The notes below the pieces were generated by a model that saw only the letters and a program-made list of their open reading frames with translations, had not been told where the DNA came from and did no database searches. Positions 9,586-18,542 of a stretch of DNA of 64,000 nucleotides are shown here, in pieces. Each line of letters opens with the position of its first letter. Within the stretch, counting starts at the first letter, position 1. This DNA is from Actinoplanes palleronii (lineage in GTDB: Bacteria; Actinomycetota; Actinomycetes; Mycobacteriales; Micromonosporaceae). The DNA is taken from positions 89,843-153,842 of the forward strand of contig NZ_BOMS01000088.1 of NCBI RefSeq assembly GCF_016862315.1. Reading direction: 5' to 3'. Made by a program: the position numbers and the translations under genes.

Positions 9586-10287
9586 TCAGAGCATCGGCCG
9601 GTCGCCTTCGGCACTGTCCGGCTGCGCGACGTTCCAGTGCTCGGCGATCCGGTTGCCCTCGAACCGGAAGAGGTCCACCACGATGATCGACGGTGCGCCG
9701 TCCGCGGTGAGTCGTCCGTGGGCCACGACCATGTCCCCTTCGGCGATCATCCGGACCGGCTCCCATCGACGGCCCACAGCGCTCATCGCGAATGCGCGTA
9801 GCCCCTCATGGCCGTCGGCGGGCAGGGCGTGGTCCCGGTGGCCCGGTGTCCAGTAGCGGTCCAGATCCGCGATCCGGCCGGCCAGCAGTTCTCGCATCGC
9901 CTGCCGGGCGATCTGCTTGCGCACCGTGGTGCCGGCACCGGGCGACGGCTCGGTGTCGTCCGTACGCCGCAGCGAGCCCGTCATGACCAGGCACCTCCCG
10001 TCCGGTAACGCCAGCGTGGCGCGCACCATCGCGTTCACGAAGTCCTGCATCTGCGTGACCGTCGCACCTGCCCGGTTCTGCCAGGTGGTGAAGTACAGAC
10101 CCGGCCGCACCTCGGCCATCGTGACGTCGACTCGTTCCCGTTGCCCGGCGACCGCGATGCCGCCGCCCTCCAGAACGGTGACGGTAAGCGCTGAGGCCGA
10201 CTCGAAGTCGAGCAGCAGGACCAGTTCCCCCAGATCGCTAACGTACTGATGGCCGAAAACGGCGTCGGGCACGGCAGCTCCGTTCAA
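9586..10287 (-). CDS. MoaF-like plus SnoaL-like (NTF2 fold) two-domain protein
   Basis: Residues about 1-110 resemble the MoaF family, a lipocalin-like small barrel (GHQYVSDLGELVLLLDF, YFTTWQNRAGATVTQMQDF, GSLRR). Residues about 120-225 form an NTF2/SnoaL-like domain with the typical ending (FRFEGNRIAEHWNVAQ). Together these suggest a small-molecule binding or isomerase-type enzyme; the substrate cannot be read from sequence. It is transcribed away from the hydrolase gene at 10415, and a perfect inverted repeat lies between them. Its 3' end abuts the LAL regulator, so the two may be co-transcribed. Confidence 0.65.
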   Translation of the reverse strand: MNGAAVPDAVFGHQYVSDLGELVLLLDFESASALTVTVLEGGGIAVAGQRERVDVTMAEVRPGLYFTTWQNRAGATVTQMQDFVNAMVRATLALPDGRCLVMTGSLRRTDDTEPSPGAGTTVRKQIARQAMRELLAGRIADLDRYWTPGHRDHALPADGHEGLRAFAMSAVGRRWEPVRMIAEGDMVVAHGRLTADGAPSIIVVDLFRFEGNRIAEHWNVAQPDSAEGDRPML

Positions 10288-10329
10288 GAGTGGGGAGCCT
10301 CAGCCTCGCCGAGACGCGACCGCCGCGCA

Positions 10330-10380
10330 CCCGACGACTGACTGCATTCCGCGCCGCGACAGGTGCAGTCAGTCGTCGGG
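10330..10380. promoter_or_regulatory. Perfect 17-bp inverted repeat between divergent genes
   Basis: The left arm CCCGACGACTGACTGCA (10330-10346) and the right arm TGCAGTCAGTCGTCGGG (10364-10380) are exact reverse complements, separated by 17 bases. It sits between the start of the minus-strand MoaF/NTF2 gene (10287) and the plus-strand hydrolase (10415). That position suits a shared operator better than a terminator. Each arm also holds a GACTGACT-like direct repeat. Confidence 0.6.
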
Positions 10381-10414
10381 TTCCAAGAAGCCGTCACCTT
10401 TCTAGCGTTGATCT

Positions 10415-11251
10415 ATGCAAAACACGTCAGACCTTGCTCAGATCGAACAGGCCAACTCTTCCGGTCTCCAGCCGGTCGTCTTCGTTCATGGACTCTGGCT
10501 GCTGCAGAGCAGCTGGGACCGGTGGGCCCAGTTGTTCGCCGAGGCCGGCTACGCCCCGGTGGCCCTGTCCTGGCCGGACGACCCGGACACCGTCGCCGAG
10601 GCCAACGCCCACCCGGAGATCATGGCCAACAAGACCATCGGGCAGATCGCCGACCACCTGGCCGGCCTGATCGGCAAACTCGACTGCAAGCCCGCGATTG
10701 TCGGCCACTCCTTCGGCGGGCTGCTCACCCAGATCCTCGCCGGCCGGGGCCTGGGCGTGGCCGCGGTGGCGATCAGCCCGGCGCCGTTCCGCGGCGTGCT
10801 GCCGCTGCCGCTGTCCGCACTGCGCTCCTCGGCCCCGGTACTGACCAACCCGGCCAACGTCCACCGAGCGGTCCCGTTGACCTACGAGCAGTTCCGCTAC
10901 GCATTCGGCAACGCGGTCAGCGAGGACGAGGCCAAGGAGCTGTATACGACGTATGCCGTGCCCGCGCCCGGCGCACCGCTGTTCCAGGCTGCCACCGCGA
11001 ACTTCAACCCCTGGACCGAGGCCAAGGTCGACACCGCCAACCCCGACCGTGGGCCGCTGCTGGTCGTCTCCGGCGAGTTCGACCACACCGTGCCGTGGGC
11101 GATCGCCAACGCCTCCTACAAGCAGCAGGCGCACAACCCGGGCCTGACCGAGATCGTCCGCATCCCGGACCGTGGCCACGCGCTGACCATCGACGCCGGC
11201 TGGCGGGAAGTTGCCGGTACCGCCCTGCAGTTCATTCAGCGCTTCGTCTGA
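10415..11251 (+). CDS. Alpha/beta hydrolase
   Basis: Alpha/beta-fold hydrolase of 278 residues. The oxyanion strand is VFVHGLW and the nucleophile elbow is GHSFGG. The acid is likely the Asp in SGEFDHTVP, and the base is His in DRGHALTID. The cap region is variable, so the substrate (ester, lactone or other) is not determinable. No signal peptide. The ATG at 10415 has a weak ribosome binding site. It is followed after 30 bases by a second hydrolase in the same direction, so the two probably form an operon. Confidence 0.85.
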   Translation: MQNTSDLAQIEQANSSGLQPVVFVHGLWLLQSSWDRWAQLFAEAGYAPVALSWPDDPDTVAEANAHPEIMANKTIGQIADHLAGLIGKLDCKPAIVGHSFGGLLTQILAGRGLGVAAVAISPAPFRGVLPLPLSALRSSAPVLTNPANVHRAVPLTYEQFRYAFGNAVSEDEAKELYTTYAVPAPGAPLFQAATANFNPWTEAKVDTANPDRGPLLVVSGEFDHTVPWAIANASYKQQAHNPGLTEIVRIPDRGHALTIDAGWREVAGTALQFIQRFV

Positions 11252-11281
11252 CCATCCTCCCTGCCCGGACAAGGAACCCGC

Positions 11282-12103
11282 ATGCCCTCGATAACCCTCA
11301 AAGACGGCGCTACCAAGTTCTACAAGGACTGGGGCGCCGGACAGCCCGTCGTGTTCAGCCACGGCTGGCCGCTCAACGCCGACGCCTGGGAGAACCAGGT
11401 CAACCTGGTCGCCGAACACGGCTACCGGGCGATTTCGCACGACCGCCGCAGCCACGGCCGCTCCAGCCAGGAGTGGAACGGCAACCACATGGACCAGTAC
11501 GCCGACGACCTCGCCGAACTGCTCGACCACCTCGACGTTCGAGACGCCGTCCTGATCGGGCACTCCACCGGGGGCGGCGAAGTCGCCCGCTACCTCGGGC
11601 GGCACGGCACCGGCCGGGTCGTCAAGGCGGTACTGCTCGGCGCCGTGCCCCCGCAGATGCTCAAAACCGAGGCGAACCCGCTCGGCCTGCCGATCGACGC
11701 TTTCGACGCGATCCGCGCCGGCGTAACCGCCGACCGGTCCCAGTTCTACCGCGACCTCAGCCTCGCCTTCTACGGCTTCAACCGCGCCGGCGCGAAGGTC
11801 TCCGAAGGCAAACGCGAGGAGTTCTGGCTGCAGAGCATGCAGGTGGGCCTCAAAGGCGCCCTCGACTGCATTGCAGCGTTCGCCGAGACCGACTTCACCG
11901 AGGACCTCAAGAAGATCGACATCCCCGTCCTGGTCGCCCATGGCGACGACGACCAGATCGTCCCGATCCAGGCCTCCGCCCTCGAATCGATCAAACTACT
12001 CCCGAACGGCACCCTCAAGATCTACCCCGACGCACCCCACGGCCTGGTCGGCGACTTCGAACAGGCCTTCAACACCGACCTGCTCGATTTTCTCAAGAAC
12101 TGA
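11282..12103 (+). CDS. Alpha/beta hydrolase, non-heme chloroperoxidase/arylesterase type
   Basis: 273 residues, the usual length of bacterial cofactor-free haloperoxidase/arylesterases. Landmarks are the FSHGWPLNADAW oxyanion region, the DRRSHGRSSQ loop, nucleophile Ser in GHSTGGGE, Asp in HGDDDQIVP and His in PHGLVGDF. Family members act mainly as esterases or perhydrolases; halogenation is a side activity. The ATG at 11282 follows an AAGGA ribosome binding site. It is the second gene of the hydrolase pair, and a strong hairpin follows directly. Confidence 0.88.
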   Translation: MPSITLKDGATKFYKDWGAGQPVVFSHGWPLNADAWENQVNLVAEHGYRAISHDRRSHGRSSQEWNGNHMDQYADDLAELLDHLDVRDAVLIGHSTGGGEVARYLGRHGTGRVVKAVLLGAVPPQMLKTEANPLGLPIDAFDAIRAGVTADRSQFYRDLSLAFYGFNRAGAKVSEGKREEFWLQSMQVGLKGALDCIAAFAETDFTEDLKKIDIPVLVAHGDDDQIVPIQASALESIKLLPNGTLKIYPDAPHGLVGDFEQAFNTDLLDFLKN

Positions 12104-12111
12104 TCTACCCG

Positions 12112-12150
12112 GTCGATGCCCGCGTCCGGCTATCGGACGCGGGCATCGAC
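12112..12150 (+). terminator. Strong intrinsic hairpin after the hydrolase pair
   Basis: GTCGATGCCCGCGTCCG (12112-12128) pairs perfectly with CGGACGCGGGCATCGAC (12134-12150) around a 5-base loop. It begins 8 bases after the hydrolase stop codon. A U-tract is absent, as is common in actinomycetes. Confidence 0.8.
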
Positions 12151-12241
12151 ACGTTTGTCGCAAACCGACTGGGGAGTCGGCCGAAGGATGTCATCGACAA
12201 TGAGGCTGACGTATTGGCGAACGTCTGTTTGTATGTCCTCC

Positions 12242-13236
12242 ATGCAGATCGGAGTGCCGCGGCTGGCGATCGATTACGGCACCGCCTGCACCCGCACGGT
12301 CGTGGTCACGCCCGGGCAGTCCTGGCAGCCGTTTCTGATCGACGGGAATGCGGAGCCGTCCAGTGCCGCCCACGTCGACGCGCACGGGCGGATCACCGTG
12401 GGCAGTGCCGCCTGGCGGCTGGCGGCCGTCGATCCGGACGGGTTCGTCGGGGCGCCGCTGGCCGAGGGGACCGGGACCGTCAGTTGGCACGGGCGTGACG
12501 TCGAGGTCGGTGACCTGGTCGCCGCGACCCTGCTCATGGTCAGCGAGGAAGTGATCCGGCTGCTCGGCGCGGTGCCCGCGACGTACGGATGACCGTGCCC
12601 GCCGGGTGAGGGCCGCGCCGACGCACCTGGCTGCGCCGGGCCGCTCACCAGGCCGGGCTCGGGCTGCCGCAGATGGTCGAGGCGCCGGTCGCGGCGACCG
12701 GGCAGCGGCTGCTCGACGGGGAACAGCTGCCGGTCGGGGCGTTCGTACTGGTCTGTGATACGGGTGCGACGACGGAGGCGAGCGAGCTGCGGCGCGGCCC
12801 GCGCGGGTTCGAAGTGCTCTCCACGGTGCACGCCGCGGACGTAGGTGAGCTGATCCGGCATGAGCACAGCCGGTACCGGCTGACCGAGGCGGTGGACGTC
12901 GACGTATGTCAGCTGCAGGCCGCGATCGCCGGGGTGCAGCGCGCGATCACGACGGCGGAGCGGCTGCGAGCGCAGCAGGTGGTCGTGGACGGGTATGCGG
13001 GGGAGTTGGCCGCCGGCTACGACTGGCCGTGGATCGTGCCGGCGCGCGAGACGATTCGGCGCGAGGCCCTGACCGGGTACGTTGATCTCGCTGACGGCGC
13101 GGAGCCCGGCGCGGCGGTCGACCTGTTGCGGGCGGCGATGGCCGTCGATCCGCAGAACACGATGGTGCGCGCGCGGACGATCCCGGTCCTGTCGGAGCTC
13201 GGCGACGAGTCAGCGGTGCGCGCGTTGCAGCAGTAA
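12242..13236 (+). pseudogene. Hsp70-like ATPase, broken by a frameshift and a nonsense codon
   Basis: 12242-12585 encodes the start of an actinobacterial Hsp70-like protein (LAIDYGTACTRTVV, the phosphate-1 loop; then GRITVGSAAW). The homologous reading then moves to another frame near 12586-12589 (MTVPAG). It meets TGA at 12607-12609 exactly where the family has Trp (TVPAGWGPRR), and continues GPRRRTWLRRAAHQAGL and VEAPVAATG to TAA at 13234-13236. So there are two lesions, one frameshift and one TGG-to-TGA change. The peptide-binding domain is missing; only a short helical tail follows LVCDTGATTEASELRR. Almost certainly non-functional. Confidence 0.75.
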
Positions 13237-13239
13237 GTC

Positions 13240-15969
13240 GTGTTGCCCCTGCACGTTCACGTCGTGCTGCTGGAACTCCATCAGTGGACTCGCGCGACGC
13301 CGTACGCGATCGGGGACCCCACCCCGTGGTATGCCAGCTCCCTGTCCGGAACCGGCCCGGCTCAGGTTGCAGCCGCGGTAGCCGATCGTGACAGCGTGCG
13401 GACCGTCGCGAGCAGGGTCTGGGCCGGGGTGAGGTCGGCGGCGGCGCTGGCAATCCTGGTGGCTCTCGGCTGTGCCGGCTTGTCGGTAGGGGTGGGGGCA
13501 GTGGTCGCACGAAGCCAGCACGACGCGGCCGAACAGCAACTCGCTCGCCGGACCAGCCTCGTCGTGGAGGCGGTGTCGGGCGAAACGCGCCGTTACGTGG
13601 ACACGCTCCGCACCGTCGCGGCGGCGGCCGGGGCATTCACTACGCTCACCGCGTCGAAGTTCGCCCAGGCAACACAGCCGCTGGAGCAGATGCGCCTGGC
13701 GGGGGCCACGTCCATCGTGTTCCTCGTACCGGTCACGGACGCGGAGCTGACCTCGGTGCAGGCGCTGTGGCGATCCCGGGGTGTGCCGGGACTGACGCTC
13801 CTGCCTTCGGGCGCTGCCCGTCAGCACATCTTCTCGGTGCTCAACAATCCGTTGGATGCGATGACCACGCCCCGTTCCGGTGTGGACATCACACAGGCGC
13901 CGGCGCCGACCCAGGCGTTGGCCGAGGCCCGGCGCACCGGGCAGGTCACCATCTCGACGCCTTATCAGTTGATCATCGATCAGGGTCTGCCGCCTGAGCG
14001 GCGCCAGCCGTCGTTCTCGCTGACCGCCCCGGTTCACGGACCACCCGACGCCCAGGGAGACCGCCCGTTTCTCGGCTGGGTGCTGATGGGCGTGCGGGGG
14101 CGTGACTTCGTCGGCGCCACCTTGGACCGGGAATCGCAGAACCTGCTCGACGTGACGCTGCGCGCGCAGAACGCCGCCGGCGTCGATGTTCTCGTCGCCA
14201 CCCAGCGTGCCAGCATGTCCGGACCCCGCGACCTTGCGAACAACGTTGACGTGCGGGTGGCCGACCGCAGCTGGCAACTGCGCGTTCAAGCGTCAGCCGG
14301 TGGGCTACCCGGTGGGACCACCAACCTGCCCCGCCTCGTGGAAGGCGTCGGTATCGTGGTCGGCCTGCTGCTGGCCGGTCTGGTGTGGGTCCTGGCCACC
14401 GGTCGCGCCCGCGCCCGGGGACTGGTCGCTCGCGCCACCCGAGACCTGACCGCGGCGGAAACCGCCGCCCGCCGCCAGGCAAACCTGCTCGCCACGATTC
14501 TGGACAGCATCAGCGACGGAGTCGTGGTCGCCGACGCCGACGGGGCATATCTGCTGCGCAACCCCGCCGCGCGGGTCATTGTCGGCGTCGGTACCGAACT
14601 CGGCAACACGCAGCGTCCGGCGGCGCATTTCGGTGCATACCGGTTGGACGGTCAGGAAGCCTTTTCGAACGCCGAACTACCGCTGGTGCGGGCCCGGGCC
14701 GGCGAATCCACCGAGCAGATCGAGATGGTTCTCCGCAACCCTGCGCACCCTGACGGCATCGTGGTCACCGTCTCCGCCCGTCCCATGCCAACCGACGACG
14801 GTCGCACCGGTGCGGTGGCAGTGTTCCACGACATCACCGACCGCAAAGCCGCTGAGATCGCACTGTGCGCCGCCCGCGACGATCTCGCCGGCCAGAAGGC
14901 ATACCTGACCCAGATCCTCGACGCCATCGACGTCGCCGTCCTCGCCTGCGACACCACCGGCACGATCGTGCAGTCCAACCGCATCGCCCGCCAGAACCTG
15001 ATGTCCGGCGACGGGCCGAGCACCATCGCCGACGCTGTCGCCCGGGCCGGAATACGCGGTAGTGACGGCGCGCTGATCGCCGTTGAGGACATCCCCCTGA
15101 TGCGTGCCCTGGCCGGAGAACAGGTCGACGGCGCCGAATTGACGCTGCCGCTGCCCGGCGGCGTCCGGCGGATCCTGCTGGTGGATGCCCGGCCGCTGCA
15201 CGACGCGTGTGGGCACATCATCGGCGCGGTCGCATCCTCCTACGAGGTCACCGCCCAACGGGAACGCGAAGCCGACTTGCAGGCGTTCGCCGGCGTGGTC
15301 GCCCACGACCTGAACGCGCCCCTGGCCGCCATCGCCGGGTTCGTCGACATCCTCACCGAGGACCTCACCGACGGCGTTGATCCGGTGTCGCTGGCAGCCA
15401 CCCTGTCCCGGGTCGCCAGCGCGGTGCAACGCATGCGCCGGCTCATCGAGGACCTGCTGTCCTATGCCACCGCCCGTGACCGGCGTCTGAACCGCGAACC
15501 GGTCGACCTGGACGCCCTCGTCGCCGAGGTCATCACCGAACGCACCGCGCATCTGCGCGTCGCGCCCGGCGCCCGGCGCGATCAGTTTCCCCACATCGTC
15601 GCGGCGCCGCTGCCGATCGTCGACGTGGACAAGGCGATGACCCGCCAGTTGCTGGACAACCTCATCGGCAACGCCATCAAGTACACGCCGGCCGGAGAAC
15701 CGGCGCGCATCAACGTCTCTGCCGAACCCGATGGTGAGGGCTGGACCCGGGTGCAGATCGCCGACCGTGGTATCGGCATTCCCATCAACGACCAACCCCA
15801 CGTGTTCACCTCTTTCCACCGTGCCGCCGCCCACACCAACTACACCGGCACCGGCCTCGGACTGGCGATCTGCCACCGCGTCGTCAACCGGCACGGCGGC
15901 ACTATCACCGCCACCGACAACCCCGGCGGCGGGACCCGCATCCAGTTCACCCTGCCCACCACTTCGTGA
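13240..15969 (+). CDS. Sensor histidine kinase with CHASE-like extracellular domain and PAS repeats
   Basis: Membrane sensor kinase. Helix 1 lies at about residues 65-90 (AAALAILVALGCAGLSVGV), then a roughly 250-residue CHASE-like periplasmic domain, then helix 2 at about 370-390. Two PAS-type domains follow (about 415-540 and 555-670). The HisKA box is VVAHDLNAPLAAIAGF with His689, and the HATPase_c domain has LLDNLIGNAIKYTP, DRGIGI and TGTGLGL. The frame opens at 13240, but the first 40-50 residues look non-coding; a GTG near 13396 is a likely alternative start. It begins 3 bases after the Hsp70 pseudogene. No response regulator is adjacent. Confidence 0.85.
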   Translation: MLPLHVHVVLLELHQWTRATPYAIGDPTPWYASSLSGTGPAQVAAAVADRDSVRTVASRVWAGVRSAAALAILVALGCAGLSVGVGAVVARSQHDAAEQQLARRTSLVVEAVSGETRRYVDTLRTVAAAAGAFTTLTASKFAQATQPLEQMRLAGATSIVFLVPVTDAELTSVQALWRSRGVPGLTLLPSGAARQHIFSVLNNPLDAMTTPRSGVDITQAPAPTQALAEARRTGQVTISTPYQLIIDQGLPPERRQPSFSLTAPVHGPPDAQGDRPFLGWVLMGVRGRDFVGATLDRESQNLLDVTLRAQNAAGVDVLVATQRASMSGPRDLANNVDVRVADRSWQLRVQASAGGLPGGTTNLPRLVEGVGIVVGLLLAGLVWVLATGRARARGLVARATRDLTAAETAARRQANLLATILDSISDGVVVADADGAYLLRNPAARVIVGVGTELGNTQRPAAHFGAYRLDGQEAFSNAELPLVRARAGESTEQIEMVLRNPAHPDGIVVTVSARPMPTDDGRTGAVAVFHDITDRKAAEIALCAARDDLAGQKAYLTQILDAIDVAVLACDTTGTIVQSNRIARQNLMSGDGPSTIADAVARAGIRGSDGALIAVEDIPLMRALAGEQVDGAELTLPLPGGVRRILLVDARPLHDACGHIIGAVASSYEVTAQREREADLQAFAGVVAHDLNAPLAAIAGFVDILTEDLTDGVDPVSLAATLSRVASAVQRMRRLIEDLLSYATARDRRLNREPVDLDALVAEVITERTAHLRVAPGARRDQFPHIVAAPLPIVDVDKAMTRQLLDNLIGNAIKYTPAGEPARINVSAEPDGEGWTRVQIADRGIGIPINDQPHVFTSFHRAAAHTNYTGTGLGLAICHRVVNRHGGTITATDNPGGGTRIQFTLPTTS

Positions 15970-16171
15970 CGGGCCGGCTCCGAGGCGCCGTCCGGGCAGA
16001 GGCCGTCCGCAAAGGCCGACGGTCCGCGACTCATCTACCGGGGCCGACAACAGGTGGCCGACCTGGCCGGCAAGGACGGCAGATCTGGGCTCCCGGGGAC
16101 TACAACCTACTGAAGGTGATTTCTCCCAGGGTGCCGTGTCCGGGGCTGACGGGGCCATCAAGTCTGTTCCG

Positions 16172-16203
16172 CCCCGGGTTTGATGGAGACATCAAACTCG
16201 GGG
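16172..16203 (+). terminator. Hairpin downstream of the CHASE histidine kinase
   Basis: CCCCGGGTTTGATG (16172-16185) pairs with CATCAAACTCGGGG (16190-16203) around GAGA, with one mismatch. It is followed by an AT-richer stretch (CTTGACAATT) that could also contain a -35-like TTGACA for what follows. The interval 15970-16171 holds no gene that I can support. Confidence 0.5.
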
Positions 16204-16309
16204 CTTGACAATTCACCGGGTCGTACGGTTGCGGCGGATCAGCAGCCTGAGATGCACAGCGCGCTGGTCAGCCGCGCCCGGGTGGCCCTGGCCGGCTGAT
16301 CGACATGTT

Positions 16310-16696
16310 CGGACTTACCCGCGCAAGGGGACGTATGGGACCGGATATGGCGGGAATGGCAATACGTATTCCTTGATTAGTGGTGGCGGCGGGAAGGGTA
16401 GGCCTGACCAGGCATTGATTAACTAGGTCAATGCCAGGCTTAGGTTGCGGGGTAGGCTGGCTGGTACTTCGAACTCTAGTACGGCAGTGGACGTAGAGCA
16501 GAAGTTTACCGCAATCATGAATAGGGACAAGATTAAAGATGCAGACCTAGTAATCAATCATCCGACTGGCCCCCGCCCTCAGAATCTTGGCTGTGACGAT
16601 GTGCTGGAAGAACTACTTGATTCCGATCAAACCCTCAGAGTTCATTGGCGTGTAGCGAATGAATGGCGATCACGAATCTACAAAGGAAAACCATGA
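16310..16696 (+). pseudogene. DddA-like (SCP1.201-type) deaminase toxin tip, degraded
   Basis: In one frame the region reads ISGGGGKGRPDQALIN, then TAG (16424-16426), then VNARLRL, then DVEQKFTAIMNRDKIKDAD, LVINHPTGP and LGCDDVLEELL, ending with RIYKGKP and TGA. This resembles the C-terminal toxin domain of SCP1.201/DddA-like cytidine deaminases from polymorphic toxins. The zinc His of the expected HVE motif appears as Asp, and the first Cys before the LGC appears as Arg, though the Glu and last Cys remain. With the internal TAG (probably from CAG) and no toxin trunk upstream, it is probably inactive. The GC content is visibly lower than that of the neighbours, suggesting transfer. The stop overlaps the immunity start as ATGA. 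Confidence 0.65.
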
Positions 16697-17136
16697 CAAA
16701 TTTTAAGGCAGAAGCGAGATATCGGACTGAGCATGCTGAGCGGCCGATACTGCTGGAAACTGCCGAGAGCATTGATTTATTGGTGGATGCTCTGCTGAAT
16801 GGTCCGGATGACCACAATCTAGCGCAGCTCCACTCGTTGAATCGGCCACTTTTGCCGGCCTATGGGGATCCCGACCACGAGCTTCTCGTCGGAGTTGATT
16901 CGGTCCTGGGGTTTGGTGCATTGGCGTGGATGGATGCTGATGGGAACCAGGTAACACTGGGATCCGGGGAGGGTTTGGCGCAAGCTGAAATGTATTTTAT
17001 AATGGGGCATAGGCGGGAATTCCCAGAAAAATCGAGCGTTCCTCTCGATTTGATTAGGCAAGCGGTCAAGGAGTTTCTGCTTTCCGGTGGAAAGCGTCCA
17101 ACCTGCGTGGAGTGGCAGAAACTGGAATACTGGTGA
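16693..17136 (+). CDS. Imm1-family immunity protein
   Basis: 147 residues. The ATG at 16693 overlaps the toxin stop (ATGA) and is preceded by AAAGGA, which decides against the longer frame from 16663. The sequence (LLVGVDSVLGFGALAWMDADG, YFIMGHRREFPEKSSVPLDLIRQAVKEFL, PTCVEWQ) matches the general pattern of Imm1 proteins, which are known partners of SCP1.201-type deaminase toxins. They neutralise the toxin in the cytoplasm by direct binding. The frame is complete and shows no damage, so it may act as an orphan immunity gene although its toxin looks dead. GC content is low like the toxin's. Confidence 0.72.
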   Translation: MTNFKAEARYRTEHAERPILLETAESIDLLVDALLNGPDDHNLAQLHSLNRPLLPAYGDPDHELLVGVDSVLGFGALAWMDADGNQVTLGSGEGLAQAEMYFIMGHRREFPEKSSVPLDLIRQAVKEFLLSGGKRPTCVEWQKLEYW

Positions 17137-17301
17137 TCTATTAAGACCCGTCAATCGTGACGGTGAAGGGTCGCGACCCAAAGGCATTGCCTAGTTTGGC
17201 AACTACTGGTCACAGCGCCGATTGGATCGTGCGATCGGCAGTTGGCTTGCCGAGTCGCGCGGGCGATGTGGTGGCGCCGGTGGACCGGTGCCACCACATC
17301 G

Positions 17302-17442
17302 CGGTGTTATGAGCTCACCCACGTCACCCGCGACGAGCAAACAGTCCTGCGCGGAGCCCGGTTGCAGGCGCTCGGCGATCTCGCGATTCTCCCGGTAGGA
17401 GATGTGCCGGTCACTGACCGCCAGCACAGATGCCGTCGCGCT
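17302..17442 (-). pseudogene. Metallophosphoesterase N-terminal scrap
   Basis: The minus-strand translation VLAVSDRHISYRENREIAERLQPG...LLVAGDVGE matches the opening of calcineurin-like phosphoesterases (usually SDLHV...ENR...WLLVAGDV). It keeps the metal-binding D-x-H and GD residues but nothing downstream, so only about 45 residues survive. It lies in 17137-17729, where I see no other gene. Confidence 0.55.
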
Positions 17443-17729
17443 GATCAATATATGCCAGTCGACCGGGGAGCCCGTCGCGAGATCGATGCGATCGGCTGGG
17501 TGCTGAACACCCTCCCGTGTCTGGTGCCTCCCAACTGCGGGGGCGGTGCCGGCGTCACGGTGCTCAGGTCGTACAAAATCGGGGGTTGTCGCCACCAGCG
17601 ACCTCTGCGTCGCGTCGATCGTCGGTCCCGGGAGAAATCGCCCCGCAGGCCAGGCACCTCACCGAGGCGCATAGGCACCAGTGGCCGTGCCGTGTCCCCG
17701 CCATGATCCGGGAGGGCTAGTCTCGCGGC

Positions 17730-18542
17730 ATGACCACCGCGATCGAGTCCTCCCACGCGTGCTGGTCGTATGGCGATCACCAGGCCCTCGACGAGTACGC
17801 CAAGGAGTTCCTGCGCGCCGGGCTCGCCGCCGGTGAACGGATCTGGTACGTGCCGCGCCCCCGGTCGCAAGGCATCACCGACTGGCTGCGAAGCGTCAGC
17901 CCGAGGTCGTCGCGTCCCGACCCGGTGCGGATCATCCCGTGGCAGGACGCCTACACCGCCGGGCAGGTGGTCGATCCGGCCGCGCAGATCGCGGCGTACG
18001 CGGCCGTGACGGACGCCGCGCTCGCCGACGGGTTCAGCGGCTTCCGGGTGGTCGCCGACGTCACGGCCATGGTGCGCACCCCCGAGCAGCGCGACGCCTT
18101 CGCCCGCTACGAGTACGCCATCGGCCGATACATGCACACCGCTCCGATGCGTGCGCTGTGCACCTACGACCGGACCGAACTCGGCGACCGGGTGGTCGCC
18201 GAACTGGCGTGTCTGCACGAGACGAGTCACGCCAGCGGTGTGACATTTCAGCTGCACGCCGGCCCGACCGAGGACGAGGCGATACTGGACGGCGAGCTGG
18301 ACATGGCCAGTGAGGACCTCCTCAGCGGCGCCCTGTGGCGTACCGGGCTGGCACCGTCCGGCGGCGAGGTGACGGTGGACGCCGGCCGGCTGCGCTTCAT
18401 CGACCACAGATCGCTGCTGCTGGTGCAGCGGTACGCACAGGAACGCCGGATGACCGTCGTGCTCCGCACCGGCCTGAGCTCAGCGCTTCACCTCGCCGAG
18501 CTGCTCGAACTACCTGACGTACGTGTGGAGATGGCGCGATGA
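17730..18542 (+). CDS. MEDS-domain protein with C-terminal STAS domain
   Basis: Residues 1-165 form a MEDS domain (sensory domain first described in DcmR-type regulators): HACWSYGDHQALDEYAKEFLRAGL, then ERIWYV, ending LCTYDR. Residues 180-265 resemble a STAS/anti-sigma-factor-antagonist domain (DGELDMASEDLL, VTVDAGRLRFIDHRSLLLV). In STAS antagonists a Ser/Thr near the DxS loop is phosphorylated; here that loop reads IDHRS, so the Ser is a candidate. It overlaps the next gene (ATGA), which carries the matching kinase-type domain. I infer a partner-switching pair. Confidence 0.82.
   Translation: MTTAIESSHACWSYGDHQALDEYAKEFLRAGLAAGERIWYVPRPRSQGITDWLRSVSPRSSRPDPVRIIPWQDAYTAGQVVDPAAQIAAYAAVTDAALADGFSGFRVVADVTAMVRTPEQRDAFARYEYAIGRYMHTAPMRALCTYDRTELGDRVVAELACLHETSHASGVTFQLHAGPTEDEAILDGELDMASEDLLSGALWRTGLAPSGGEVTVDAGRLRFIDHRSLLLVQRYAQERRMTVVLRTGLSSALHLAELLELPDVRVEMAR

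Noticed and set aside
10363..12498. A 711-codon plus-strand frame spanning both hydrolases
   Set aside because: It crosses two genes with intact catalytic triads in another frame and is Arg/Pro-rich shadow.
17242..17706. A 154-codon plus-strand frame in the gap before the MEDS genes
   Set aside because: No motif and no consistent codon bias; the opposite strand carries recognisable metallophosphoesterase remains.
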